44,915 nt of DNA from Anaerolineae bacterium (lineage in GTDB: Bacteria; Chloroflexota; Anaerolineae; Anaerolineales; E44-bin32), in contig DUEZ01000087.1 in NCBI GenBank assembly GCA_011174825.1, forward strand, positions 1-44,915, given 5' to 3'. Every line of letters starts with the position of its first letter. Positions within the stretch are counted from its first letter, which is position 1. Of the stretch, positions 32,549-40,968 are shown in pieces. The notes under the pieces are model-generated. The model was not told the DNA's origin. It saw nothing but the letters and a program-made list of their open reading frames with translations, and searched no databases. The position numbers and the translations under genes are program-made.

Positions 32549-33347
32549 TCAAAAGCAACCCGCTCACGCCAACGATGGCGCAATACATCGCGAAGACCGT
32601 CAGGGGGTGACGGGTCAGATAGGCAACCATCCAACGGATGGCAAGATAACCACTGATCGCAGCGGAGATGAATCCAATCATCAATACCAACCACCCATTA
32701 CCGAGTAAACCTTCTTTAGCCAGGTCAAGGGATGAGAGAATCCCGGCGCCGAATATTGTCGGCACCATGAGCAGCAAACTAAAACGTGTCGCAGACGCCC
32801 TTGTGACTCCACGTAGTAAGCCGGCGCCGATCGTCGTTCCGGATCGAGAAATGCCAGGTGTGATCGCGGCCGCCTGTGCGAGACCAACCAATATTGCGTC
32901 GTACCACTGCATCGCATCGGCTGACTTTATCTGACCTCCAAGGCGCTCGCTGATTGCGAGGATTAAAGCGGTGAGTAACAAAAAGCCCGCAACAATTCTC
33001 GGTGAATTGAAAAGCGTCTCGAAAAAATCCTGAAAGATGACGCCGATCACCCCAGCGGGGATCGTAGCAATGATAATCCACCAGGCGAGACGCCCCTCCG
33101 GGTTTTCGAACGATCGGTCACGAAGGCTTGTAAGCCAAGCTAATATGATCCGGTAGATGTCACGTCGGAAGAAGACCAATACAGCCAATAGTGTGCCCCA
33201 ATGAAGAAAGACGGAGTAAGCCAATCCTGGTTCTGACCAACCAAAGAGCCAAGGCACAAGCACGAGGTGACCCGAGGAGGATATGGGTAGGAATTCCGTG
33301 ACTCCTTGAACGATGCCGAGAACGAGCGCTTCGAGGGCTGTCATCAA
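32532..33347 (-). CDS. uppP: Undecaprenyl-diphosphate phosphatase
   Basis: The integral-membrane enzyme that removes a phosphate from undecaprenyl diphosphate, recycling the lipid carrier for cell-wall glycan synthesis; it also confers bacitracin tolerance. 271 residues with about eight helices. Both active-site motifs are present: GIVQGVTEFLPISSSGHL near the N-terminus and PGISRSGTTIGAGL near the middle. It starts directly after the tgt stop (no gap) and its end overlaps the lipoprotein start, so it is co-transcribed with them. Confidence 0.97.
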   Translation of the reverse strand: MMTALEALVLGIVQGVTEFLPISSSGHLVLVPWLFGWSEPGLAYSVFLHWGTLLAVLVFFRRDIYRIILAWLTSLRDRSFENPEGRLAWWIIIATIPAGVIGVIFQDFFETLFNSPRIVAGFLLLTALILAISERLGGQIKSADAMQWYDAILVGLAQAAAITPGISRSGTTIGAGLLRGVTRASATRFSLLLMVPTIFGAGILSSLDLAKEGLLGNGWLVLMIGFISAAISGYLAIRWMVAYLTRHPLTVFAMYCAIVGVSGLLLSVFRG

Positions 33348-34484
33348 CTAGGACTCCGGTGGGCGGTGCTTGTTGTCGTTGGCCAGGAATTGATCGGAGA
33401 ATTGATCTAATTGTCCATCGATTACTGCTTGCCTTAAATCAGCGGTCAGCGAGACGAGCGTATACAGGTTATGGATCGTGAGCAATGTAGCGGCGAGCAT
33501 TTCACCCGAAGCGATCAAATGCCGTAAATACGCGCGGGTGAAGGTGAGGCAGGTGTAGCATTTACAGTCGGGGTCGATGGGCCGGACATCCTCAGCGAAA
33601 GTCGCATTCCGCATATTGAGCCGACCGAGCCGGGTGAGGGCGGCATGATTACGGGCCATGCGTGTTGGGAGGACGCAGTCGAACATATCGATCCCCCGTT
33701 TAACCGCTTCGATCAGATCCTGCGGGAATCCGACACCCATAAGATATCGTGGCCGGTCTGGTGGCAAGACAGATCCTACGATTTCAAGCATGGCCAGCAT
33801 GTCCTGCTTGCTTTCCCCCACAGATAGTCCCCCGATTGCGATGCCAGGAAACCCCATCGAAGCAATGGCAGAAGCTGATTGTTCACGCAGGTCGGCGAAT
33901 ATCCCTCCTTGTACGATCCCAAAGAGCACTTGATCAGACCGGGTCTTGGCTGCCAGGCAACGTTCCGCCCAGTTATGTGTGCGGATCATCGCTTGTTCGT
34001 TGTAAACACGATCCAGTGGTTCTGGGCATTCGTCGAAGGCCATGATGATGTCGGCGCCTAGATTCTCTTGGATAGCTATGACCTTTTCGGGCGTGAGGCG
34101 ATGGGTCGATCCATCGATGTGAGAACGGAAGGTGACTCCGTCAGAATCTACTTGGCGACTCTCAGTGAGGGAAAAAACCTGAAAACCACCCGAGTCGGTC
34201 AAGATCGGTCCCTTCCAGGCCATGAATTCATGCAGTCCACCTAATGCTGCAATACGTTCATCGCCCGGACGCAAGTAGAGGTGGTAAGCATTCGCGAGGA
34301 CGAGTGTAGCTCCGATTTGTTGAAGCTGTTCGGGTGTAATGGCCTTCACTGTGGCCTGAGTGCCGACTGGCGCGAAGAGTGGGGTTTGAAGATCGCCGTG
34401 AGGCGTATGGATGATGCCGGCGCGTCCACCGCCATCTGTTGCCAGCAATTCAAAAAAAGAGGTGCTCACAGGCCCCACATCCAT
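33348..34484 (-). CDS. tgt: tRNA-guanine transglycosylase
   Basis: It exchanges guanine 34 of Asp, Asn, His and Tyr tRNAs for preQ1, the committed step toward queuosine. 378 residues, normal length. Motifs are ATLVLANAYHLYLRPG, WKGPILTDSGGFQVFSL with the general Asp, FDCVLPTRMARN with the nucleophile Asp, and the zinc site CKCYTCLTFTRAYLRHLI. ATG 34484 is used; GTG 34469 (forming GTGA with the preceding stop) is a good alternative. The gene overlaps the SLC13 gene end and abuts uppP. queG is 28 kb away; queA is not in the window. Confidence 0.97.
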   Translation of the reverse strand: MDVGPVSTSFFELLATDGGGRAGIIHTPHGDLQTPLFAPVGTQATVKAITPEQLQQIGATLVLANAYHLYLRPGDERIAALGGLHEFMAWKGPILTDSGGFQVFSLTESRQVDSDGVTFRSHIDGSTHRLTPEKVIAIQENLGADIIMAFDECPEPLDRVYNEQAMIRTHNWAERCLAAKTRSDQVLFGIVQGGIFADLREQSASAIASMGFPGIAIGGLSVGESKQDMLAMLEIVGSVLPPDRPRYLMGVGFPQDLIEAVKRGIDMFDCVLPTRMARNHAALTRLGRLNMRNATFAEDVRPIDPDCKCYTCLTFTRAYLRHLIASGEMLAATLLTIHNLYTLVSLTADLRQAVIDGQLDQFSDQFLANDNKHRPPES

Positions 34485-36259
34485 TGTAATGCCACCAAGG
34501 CGATGGCGATCGTGAGGAGGGTAAGGGGTGTTCCAAGACGAAAGTAATCGCGGAAGGTGTAGCCGCCCGGTCCCATGACCAACAGATTGGCCGGGTGGCC
34601 TAGAGGGCTGATGAATGCCAGTGAGCAACCGACAGCAACGGCCATCGCCAGCGCGCGTGGATCAGCGCCGATCGGAACAGCAGCAGCGATGGCGATCGGC
34701 GCCATGATCACCGCAGCCGTCTGACCACTGAGTAGGAGGCTGAGGCCGATGGCGATCAGCAGCAGAATCCCTGCCGTCACCACGGGAGCCAGCCCCCCGG
34801 TTAATTGAAATAGGCCTTCGGCTAATTGAGCGGCGGTTCCTGTTCTCTCAAGCGCGATGCTCAATGGAAGCATCCCAGCGATGAGGAAAATAGCCTTCCA
34901 CTCGACTGAGCGATAAGCTTCATCCATGGTTAGACAACCGGCAAGGAGCATGGTTGCAGCGCCAGCCAAGGTTGCAATGGCGAGCGGAAGGACATTTGTG
35001 GCTGCCAGGATAAGGCTAACAATCATGATTCCAGCTGCAAGCAATGCACGGGGGCCGAGAAGATCACCGGTTTCCTCCTCCAAGATCAAGAAATTTGGAT
35101 CCAATTGAAGGAGTTCGACCTTCGTTCGCGGACCCTGTACCAGCATCGCGTCACCAAATTGCAGCTTAATGTCAGCGACATCTTGTTGCAGTACCAGACC
35201 CTGACGCCAGAAGGCGATGACCTGGAGACCGTATCGTTCGCGGAAGCGTATGCCGCGCAGTGTACGTCCTTCGAGTTCGGAGCGTGGAGCGAGGGTAACC
35301 TCAACTAAAGGCACATCCTCCGAAGCCAGATTGTTGATCAGGTCACTTTCAAAAGTGAGATTCAATCCGTGGTTCTTCATTTGCTCAGGGGTTGGTGTAC
35401 CTTCGAGCAGCAGGATATCGCCCTCCTGGACTTCCGTATCGCTGTCAGGAGCCTTATGCATTCGACCTTCATGGAAAATACCGAGCACGGTCAATCCCAA
35501 TTCCTGTCCCCAGCGACCTTGACTCAACGTCTGACCAGCCATAGATGAACCACGTTGGACGACAACTTCACAACTGCCCTCACGTAAGTGGTAGACCTCG
35601 GCCAATTCGCTGCGTAACCGTTGCATCCTAGCGATCTCACCCGCTACGTCTCGAGCTGGAAGTGCTCGAGGAGCCAGCCAACTCATAAGCAAGGTTCCCC
35701 CGATCACGAGAGGTAGGCCAACTGGCAGGAACTCAAAAAGCCCGAAAGGCTGAAGGCCACTCTGACTGAGGGTGCTGCTGACGATAATATTAGCCGTTGT
35801 GAGGAGGGTTGTCGTTCCGCCGAGTAGCGCGCCAGAGGCGAGGGGGATAAGCAAACGTGAGGGACGAATGTGCGTTTGACGAGCGATGCTCATGGCAGTG
35901 GGCAAAAGCACTGCAGTAGCCGCGATGGTGTTCATAAACGCTGCCAGGCATGCGCTGGTGAGCATTAACACGACGATGAGCCGGCGTTCGGAGGTCCCTG
36001 CCATGCGCAGCAACTGACGACCAACCCAGCGGGTTACACCTGTACGTTCCAATCCGTAGGTGAGGATGAAGAGGGAGAGGATGGTGATCACCGCGGAACG
36101 GCTAAATCCGGAGAAGGCTTCCTGAGGGGTGACGACACCAGTAAGGCTGAGAGCGAGGATGACCATGAGCGCTACGAGATCGGGGCGCAGCCGATCGGAG
36201 ATAAGTAGAAGGGCAGCGCCGCCGATAATCGTTAGGGTGATCCAACCTTCTGGGGTCAT
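34466..36259 (-). CDS. SLC13/DASS-type transporter with two RCK_C domains
   Basis: A 597-residue transporter of the divalent-anion:Na+ symporter family with cytoplasmic TrkA-C-like (RCK_C) domains inserted between its two membrane halves. The N-terminal membrane part starts LTIIGGAALLLISDRLRPDLVALMVI. The two RCK_C units, about residues 210-360, are GRWGQELGLTVLGIFHEGR...GDILLLEG and GIRFRERYGLQVIAFWRQG...GDAMLVQG. The C-terminal half holds the second SLC13 repeat with GHPANLLVMGPGGY. Members carry sulfate or dicarboxylates; the ion is not predictable. ATG 36259 fits the family start; in-frame ATGs at 36292 and 36298 would overlap the promoter. First gene of the slc13-tgt-uppP-lipoprotein operon. 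Confidence 0.88.
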   Translation of the reverse strand: MTPEGWITLTIIGGAALLLISDRLRPDLVALMVILALSLTGVVTPQEAFSGFSRSAVITILSLFILTYGLERTGVTRWVGRQLLRMAGTSERRLIVVLMLTSACLAAFMNTIAATAVLLPTAMSIARQTHIRPSRLLIPLASGALLGGTTTLLTTANIIVSSTLSQSGLQPFGLFEFLPVGLPLVIGGTLLMSWLAPRALPARDVAGEIARMQRLRSELAEVYHLREGSCEVVVQRGSSMAGQTLSQGRWGQELGLTVLGIFHEGRMHKAPDSDTEVQEGDILLLEGTPTPEQMKNHGLNLTFESDLINNLASEDVPLVEVTLAPRSELEGRTLRGIRFRERYGLQVIAFWRQGLVLQQDVADIKLQFGDAMLVQGPRTKVELLQLDPNFLILEEETGDLLGPRALLAAGIMIVSLILAATNVLPLAIATLAGAATMLLAGCLTMDEAYRSVEWKAIFLIAGMLPLSIALERTGTAAQLAEGLFQLTGGLAPVVTAGILLLIAIGLSLLLSGQTAAVIMAPIAIAAAVPIGADPRALAMAVAVGCSLAFISPLGHPANLLVMGPGGYTFRDYFRLGTPLTLLTIAIALVALQWMWGL

Positions 36260-36268
36260 CGACCTAGG

Positions 36269-36298
36269 ATTATACTCTTTTGTCTTCACCATTGTCAT
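36269..36298 (-). promoter_or_regulatory. Promoter of the SLC13 operon
   Basis: On the minus strand ATGACA/TGACAA (36298-36292) precedes a perfect TATAAT (36274-36269) by 17-18 bp. The ATG at 36259 is only 9 bases past the -10 box, so the transcript would have almost no leader. The -35 bases are shared with the alr promoter on the other strand. Confidence 0.5.
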
Positions 36299-36320
36299 CT
36301 TCTGAGCTTGGGCTTATACT
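36292..36320 (+). promoter_or_regulatory. Promoter of alr
   Basis: TTGTCA (36292-36297) and TATACT (36315-36320) are exactly 17 bp apart. The chosen alr GTG lies 7 bases past the -10 box, where transcription should start, implying a leaderless mRNA. Confidence 0.55.
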
Positions 36321-36327
36321 CGCCTCT

Positions 36328-37443
36328 GTGAAACCTAGAGAAGGTAATTCCAACTGGCTTGAGATCAATCGGGGCGCGATCATTGAGAACGCTAGTCATC
36401 TGCTGAAGTTGACCGGTGTGCGTTTGATGGCGGTGGTCAAGGCGAATGGTTATGGTCACGGCATCACCGAGGTGGTCAGAGTTGCCGTTTCGGCCGGCGC
36501 AACCTACTGTGGAGTGGCGCGCGTGGAGGAGGCTTTTGAACTCCGACGGGCGGGGATTGAAGCGCCTATCCTCGTGCTCGGGTATACACCGGATGAACAA
36601 TTAGCCGACGCGATTGGTCGCAATGTGGCTTTGACCGTCTTTCATCCAGAGCAGATAGAGACTTTGGTTGCAGCAGCAAGCGTGGCAGGTCGACCTGCCC
36701 TTGTCCACGTTAAGGTTGATACAGGGATGAGCCGGCTCGGAGCCCAACCAGCGATTGCCTACCAATTGCTAGGTCAACTGACGAAAGAGCCTTCTGTAGA
36801 GGTGGAAGGTGTTTTTACCCACTTCGCCCGGGCTGATGAGACGGAAGATCCGACAACAGCCCTACAAGAGAGGAGGTTCTTGGATCTCCTCGCCGAGATC
36901 GAGGCTGCGGGTCTGCGACCACCACTTGTGCATGCCGCCAATTCCGCAGCCGCTCTAACGCGGCCGTCAACCCACCTCGATATGGTGCGCATTGGGATCG
37001 CATTGTATGGTCTCGACCCTTCAACCAGGGTTCCCTTGCCGGAGGGTTTTCAGCCGGCTCTGGCTTGGAAAGCACACCTTACACATGTTCAACAATACCC
37101 CGCTGGTACCGGGGTGAGTTACGGGCATGTCTATCAGACGCATGGTCAGGAAAGGATTGGAGTCGTACCGGTGGGTTATGGTGATGGCTATCGTCGCGTG
37201 GAAGGGAATGCTGTTTTAATTCATGGGCAGCAGGTGCCGGTTGTGGGTCGTGTTTGTATGGATCAATTAATGGTCCAGTTGGATCATGTCCCTCAAGCGA
37301 AAGTGGGTGACGAGGTTGTCCTATTAGGTCATCAAGGAGAGGAGCACATTCGCGCGGAGGAGATCGCCAAACGCTGGGAGACGATCAATTACGAGGTGGT
37401 CTGCGGCTTGGGGGCGAGAGTGCCCCGCGTATACGTCGGCTGA
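36328..37443 (+). CDS. alr: Alanine racemase
   Basis: A PLP enzyme making D-alanine for peptidoglycan. 371 residues, full length. The PLP lysine is in AVVKANGYGHG (about residue 35); the second catalytic residue, Tyr, is in GVSYGHVYQ; VGRVCMDQLMVQLDH and the KVDTGMSRLG motif are also present. The start is GTG 36328: the region before it contains the promoter, and a TTG at 36280 would lie upstream of that promoter. No Shine-Dalgarno precedes the GTG, as expected if translation is leaderless. It is divergent from the SLC13 operon that contains uppP, another cell-wall gene. Confidence 0.95.
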   Translation: MKPREGNSNWLEINRGAIIENASHLLKLTGVRLMAVVKANGYGHGITEVVRVAVSAGATYCGVARVEEAFELRRAGIEAPILVLGYTPDEQLADAIGRNVALTVFHPEQIETLVAAASVAGRPALVHVKVDTGMSRLGAQPAIAYQLLGQLTKEPSVEVEGVFTHFARADETEDPTTALQERRFLDLLAEIEAAGLRPPLVHAANSAAALTRPSTHLDMVRIGIALYGLDPSTRVPLPEGFQPALAWKAHLTHVQQYPAGTGVSYGHVYQTHGQERIGVVPVGYGDGYRRVEGNAVLIHGQQVPVVGRVCMDQLMVQLDHVPQAKVGDEVVLLGHQGEEHIRAEEIAKRWETINYEVVCGLGARVPRVYVG

Positions 37444-37532
37444 CAATTTCCCAAAGACATAGGTTTACAATCCAAGCATGCAAAATTACCGCACCATAAA
37501 GGGTGCAACTATATTGTGTCTCACTTCATGAA

Positions 37533-37586
37533 TGTAGTCGCAGGCTTAAGCCTGCGTATCTACGCACCCTAAAGGGTGCGGCTACA
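37533..37586. repeat. Hairpin A-D pair (partial composite repeat)
   Basis: Hairpin A (GCAGGCTTAAGCCTGC) and hairpin D (GCACCCTAAAGGGTGC), both perfect, lie side by side within TGTAG/CTACA ends. It lies between alr and gcvH. A half-site of D (AAAGGGTGC) occurs at 37496. A short run of GCTTG words (37616-37656) follows and reaches almost to the gcvH ribosome site. No glycine-riboswitch-like structure was recognised in this gap. Confidence 0.7.
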
Positions 37587-37689
37587 TCGTATTTGTATTC
37601 GATGCAAGACCTTAATTTTGAAGCCTGCAGCTTGCAGCTTGTGGCTTGTAGCTTTAAACTAAGCACACCATATTTTCAAGGAGGGCATG

Positions 37690-38082
37690 ATGGAATTTCC
37701 CACGGATCTAAAGTACACCAAGAATGACGAGTGGGTCCAAGTAGAAGGGAATATCGCTACAGTGGGTATCACTGATTATGCTCAGGACCAGCTCTCGGAC
37801 ATCATCTTCATGGAGGTAACAGCGGAGATTGGAGAAGAGTTGGACAAAGACGCCACTGTTGCCGAAGTCGAATCAGTTAAAGCGGCTGCATTTATCTACA
37901 TGCCTGTCAGCGGAGTTATCGTCGAAACGAATGCTGAACTACATGACACGCCAGAAATGATCAATGCAGACCCATATGGTGCAGCTTGGATGTTTAAGTT
38001 TGAGATCGCGAATCCGGTGGAACTTGATGATCTGCTCGATGCGACCGCTTATGAGAAATATTGCCAGGAGAGAGAACACTGA
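37690..38082 (+). CDS. gcvH: Glycine cleavage system H protein
   Basis: The lipoyl carrier of the glycine cleavage complex, which shuttles the aminomethyl group between the P, T and L proteins. 130 residues, full length. The lipoylated lysine lies in AEVESVKAAAFIYMPVSG (about residue 64). The second ATG (37690) is chosen because AAGGAGG is 5 bp upstream; the ATG at 37687 would be too close. Its stop overlaps the gcvPA start (TGATG). Confidence 0.97.
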   Translation: MEFPTDLKYTKNDEWVQVEGNIATVGITDYAQDQLSDIIFMEVTAEIGEELDKDATVAEVESVKAAAFIYMPVSGVIVETNAELHDTPEMINADPYGAAWMFKFEIANPVELDDLLDATAYEKYCQEREH

Positions 38083-39425
38083 TGGCATACATTCCCCATA
38101 CTGAGGCTGACCGCCGCGCCATGTTGGCGGCAATAGGTCTTGAGAGGATGGATGACCTATATGATGCCATCCCGCAAGAGGTTCGATTTCCGGACCTAAA
38201 TCTCCCAGAACCGATCTCGGAGATGGAAATCACGAGGGAGATGCTCACGCTGTCGGAGGCGAATCTGGAGGTCCAGCACGTTCCTTGTTTCTTGGGCGCT
38301 GGTGCTTACAATCATTTCATCCCCTCTATCATCGATCATATCTTGCAGAGGAATGAATTCTACACTGCATATACGCCCTACCAACCGGAGATCTCCCAAG
38401 GCACCCTGCAAGCTATTTTCGAATATCAAAGTTTGATGTGCAATTTAACGGGCATGGAGGTTTCAAACGCCTCGCATTACGACGGTGCTACTGCTCTTGC
38501 CGAAGCCGTGATTCTGGCGCTTAACCAGCATCGTGGTAAACGTCACAAGGTGCTGCTCTCGCCAACTATCCATCCTCACTATCGTCAAGTTGTCCGCACA
38601 TACACTCAGGGTATGGGATTGACCATTGCTGGTGATGAGTCCCTGGATATCAGTTCTGCCATGTTCGCCGAGATGCTCGATGAAGAGACCGCGTTGGTGG
38701 CGGTGCAGTACCCCGATTTCCTTGGTCGGATCGAGGAATTCAGTTCACTCGGAGAGGCGGCTAGCAAAACCGAAGCGTTGTTCTGTGTGGTGGTTAATCC
38801 GTTGGCGCTGGGGTTACTTAAACCCCCGTCCGAATTTGGCGCTGACATCGTCGTGGGCGACGGCCAACCATTGGGTATCCCGCTCTCGTATGGCGGACCT
38901 TATGTAGGCATCTTTACAACTCGCCAGCAGTATGTACGCAAAATGTCTGGCCGTCTGGTCGGGGAAACTGTCGACAGCCGAGGTCAACGTGGGTACGTGC
39001 TCACGCTTACCCCACGTGAACAGCACATACGGCGGGATAAAGCTACCTCCAACATCTGTACCAACCAAGGGTTGATGGCTCTCGCAACAGCTGTGTATCT
39101 ATCCATTGCAGGAAAACAAGGCTTACGTGAAGTCGCCGAGCTTTGTTATCACAAGGCACACTATGCCGCAGAGAAGATCGATGCCCTTGATCATTACAGC
39201 CTGTGGCACCGAGGTCCCTATTTCCACGAATTTGTGGTTGCTTGTCCAAGACCGGTAGCCGAGATAAACGACCAATTACTGGAATACGATATCCTCGGCG
39301 GGTACGATCTTGGTCAGGTATATCCCACACTGGCTGATCACATGTTGATCGCCGTCACCGAGGTCATCAGCAAAGAGGAAATCAACGATTTGGTGGACGT
39401 TCTGGAGGAGGTGGCCCATGACTGA
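38082..39425 (+). CDS. gcvPA: Glycine dehydrogenase (decarboxylating) subunit 1
   Basis: The N-terminal half of the split P protein, 447 residues, which with subunit 2 decarboxylates glycine using PLP. Family words include YIPHTEADRRAML at the start, CFLGAGAYNHFIPS, EFYTAYTPYQPEISQGTLQAIFEYQS, MSGRLVGET and TRGxRGYVLTLTPREQHIRR-type RGYVLTLTPREQHIRR. It overlaps gcvPB by 8 bp. A two-gene P protein is found in Gram-positive, thermophilic and archaeal lineages, whereas proteobacteria have one long gene. Confidence 0.96.
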   Translation: MAYIPHTEADRRAMLAAIGLERMDDLYDAIPQEVRFPDLNLPEPISEMEITREMLTLSEANLEVQHVPCFLGAGAYNHFIPSIIDHILQRNEFYTAYTPYQPEISQGTLQAIFEYQSLMCNLTGMEVSNASHYDGATALAEAVILALNQHRGKRHKVLLSPTIHPHYRQVVRTYTQGMGLTIAGDESLDISSAMFAEMLDEETALVAVQYPDFLGRIEEFSSLGEAASKTEALFCVVVNPLALGLLKPPSEFGADIVVGDGQPLGIPLSYGGPYVGIFTTRQQYVRKMSGRLVGETVDSRGQRGYVLTLTPREQHIRRDKATSNICTNQGLMALATAVYLSIAGKQGLREVAELCYHKAHYAAEKIDALDHYSLWHRGPYFHEFVVACPRPVAEINDQLLEYDILGGYDLGQVYPTLADHMLIAVTEVISKEEINDLVDVLEEVAHD

Positions 39426-40887
39426 GCCTCTACTATATGAGCTATCCTCCCCAGGACGCCGTGCCTTGAGGCTTCCTGAGGTCGACGTGCCGAAGGTAGC
39501 CCTGCCTGAGGGTCTAATTCGTGAAGATCTGCCTCTGCCCGAACTCTCAGAGATTGATGTCGTACGGCATTTTGTGCGCCTCTCTCAATTGAACTATGGG
39601 GTTGACACGGGCTACTATCCCTTGGGTTCGTGCACAATGAAGTACAACCCCAAGGTCAACGAAGACATAGCTAGGCTACCCGGTTTCACGTTTACTCACC
39701 CATTGCAGGATCCGGATACGGCTCAAGGTAATTTGGCGCTGATGTATAGCCTTCAGGAATGGCTCAGTGAGATTGGCGGTTTTGCAGCTGTTAGCCTTCA
39801 ACCAGCGGCCGGTGCCCATGGCGAACTGACGGGAATTTTAATCATCCGCGCGTACCACAAGGATAGAGGCGACGAGAAACGCACCAAAATTCTGGTCCCC
39901 GACTCAGCCCACGGCACCAACCCAGCCACCACTACAATGAGCGGGATGGAAGTTATCGAGATCCCCTCCGACGAGCGCGGTAATGTCGACCTGGCCTCAC
40001 TGCGGGGACACTGCGATGAAAGCGTCGCGGGTTTGATGCTCACCAACCCTAACACCCTTGGTCTCTTTGAGGAACAAGTTGGTGAAGTCATCGAGCTGAT
40101 CCATGGGTGTGGGGGTTTGGTATACGGCGATGGCGCCAATATGAACGCGCTGTTGGGAGTGGTCCGCCCAGGTGATCTAGGATTTGACGTGCTGCAATAT
40201 AACCTTCACAAAACCTTCTCAACGCCGCATGGGGGAGGTGGTCCAGGGTCAGGACCCGTTGGCGTCGCGGAACACCTGGTGGATTTCTTACCGACCCCTG
40301 TCGTTGGTGTGGTTGAAGAGGGGGATGAGGTGCTCCCGCCGCTCTACGGATTCGTCAGGCCGAAGAAGTCGATTGGTAGAGTTAAGTGTTTCCACGGACA
40401 TTTCGGTGTGGCAGTGAAGGCGTATACCTACTTGCGTATGTTAGGCAAAACGGGTCTGCGGGAAGTCGCAGATCATTCGGTGTTGAATGCAAATTATCTG
40501 CGTGTGCGGATGCGGGATGCGTATCGGATCCCCTACGATCGGATCTGTATGCATGAGTTTGTGGCAGAGGGTCGCTGGGAGGACGCACCCGATATCCACG
40601 CGCTCGATATCGCCAAGCGCCTGATGGACTACGGCTTTCACCCGCCGACCAACTATTTCCCACTAATCGTCCGTGAGGCGTTGATGATCGAGCCGACAGA
40701 GACTGAGAGCCTCGAAACACTTGACGCGTTTGTCGAGGCGATGCTCGAGATCGCTGAAAATGCACGGTCCGACCCCGAGCTGCTCAAGACCGCACCGCAT
40801 AAGACCCCTTTTGGTCGGATGGATGAGGTCAAAGCTGCTCGGGAATTGGTTCTTTGTTGTTGGCCTGTAGAGCGTGATGCTTTGTAG
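39418..40887 (+). CDS. gcvPB: Glycine dehydrogenase (decarboxylating) subunit 2
   Basis: The PLP-binding half of the split P protein, 489 residues. The PLP lysine is in NLHKTFSTPHGGGGPGSGP. Other family motifs are YPLGSCTMKYNPK, SLQPAAGAHGELTG, VPDSAHGTNPAT and CHGHFG-like CFHGHFGVAVKAYTYLRMLG. It is translationally coupled to gcvPA (ATGACTGA overlap). gcvT and lpd, needed for the full cycle, are not in the window. Confidence 0.97.
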   Translation: MTEPLLYELSSPGRRALRLPEVDVPKVALPEGLIREDLPLPELSEIDVVRHFVRLSQLNYGVDTGYYPLGSCTMKYNPKVNEDIARLPGFTFTHPLQDPDTAQGNLALMYSLQEWLSEIGGFAAVSLQPAAGAHGELTGILIIRAYHKDRGDEKRTKILVPDSAHGTNPATTTMSGMEVIEIPSDERGNVDLASLRGHCDESVAGLMLTNPNTLGLFEEQVGEVIELIHGCGGLVYGDGANMNALLGVVRPGDLGFDVLQYNLHKTFSTPHGGGGPGSGPVGVAEHLVDFLPTPVVGVVEEGDEVLPPLYGFVRPKKSIGRVKCFHGHFGVAVKAYTYLRMLGKTGLREVADHSVLNANYLRVRMRDAYRIPYDRICMHEFVAEGRWEDAPDIHALDIAKRLMDYGFHPPTNYFPLIVREALMIEPTETESLETLDAFVEAMLEIAENARSDPELLKTAPHKTPFGRMDEVKAARELVLCCWPVERDAL

Positions 40888-40968
40888 TTGGGGGACTTTG
40901 TCGTCTGAAATGCATAGATTAAAGAAAGACCGCGGTAGGTCTACATCCCGTGGTTTATTCTCAAATGT

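Noticed and set aside
36280..36327. Upstream TTG start for alr
   Set aside because: It precedes the proposed promoter boxes and lacks family similarity.
37444..37689. Glycine riboswitch upstream of gcvH
   Set aside because: The gap consists of repeat hairpins and GCTTG words; no glycine aptamer-like core was seen.
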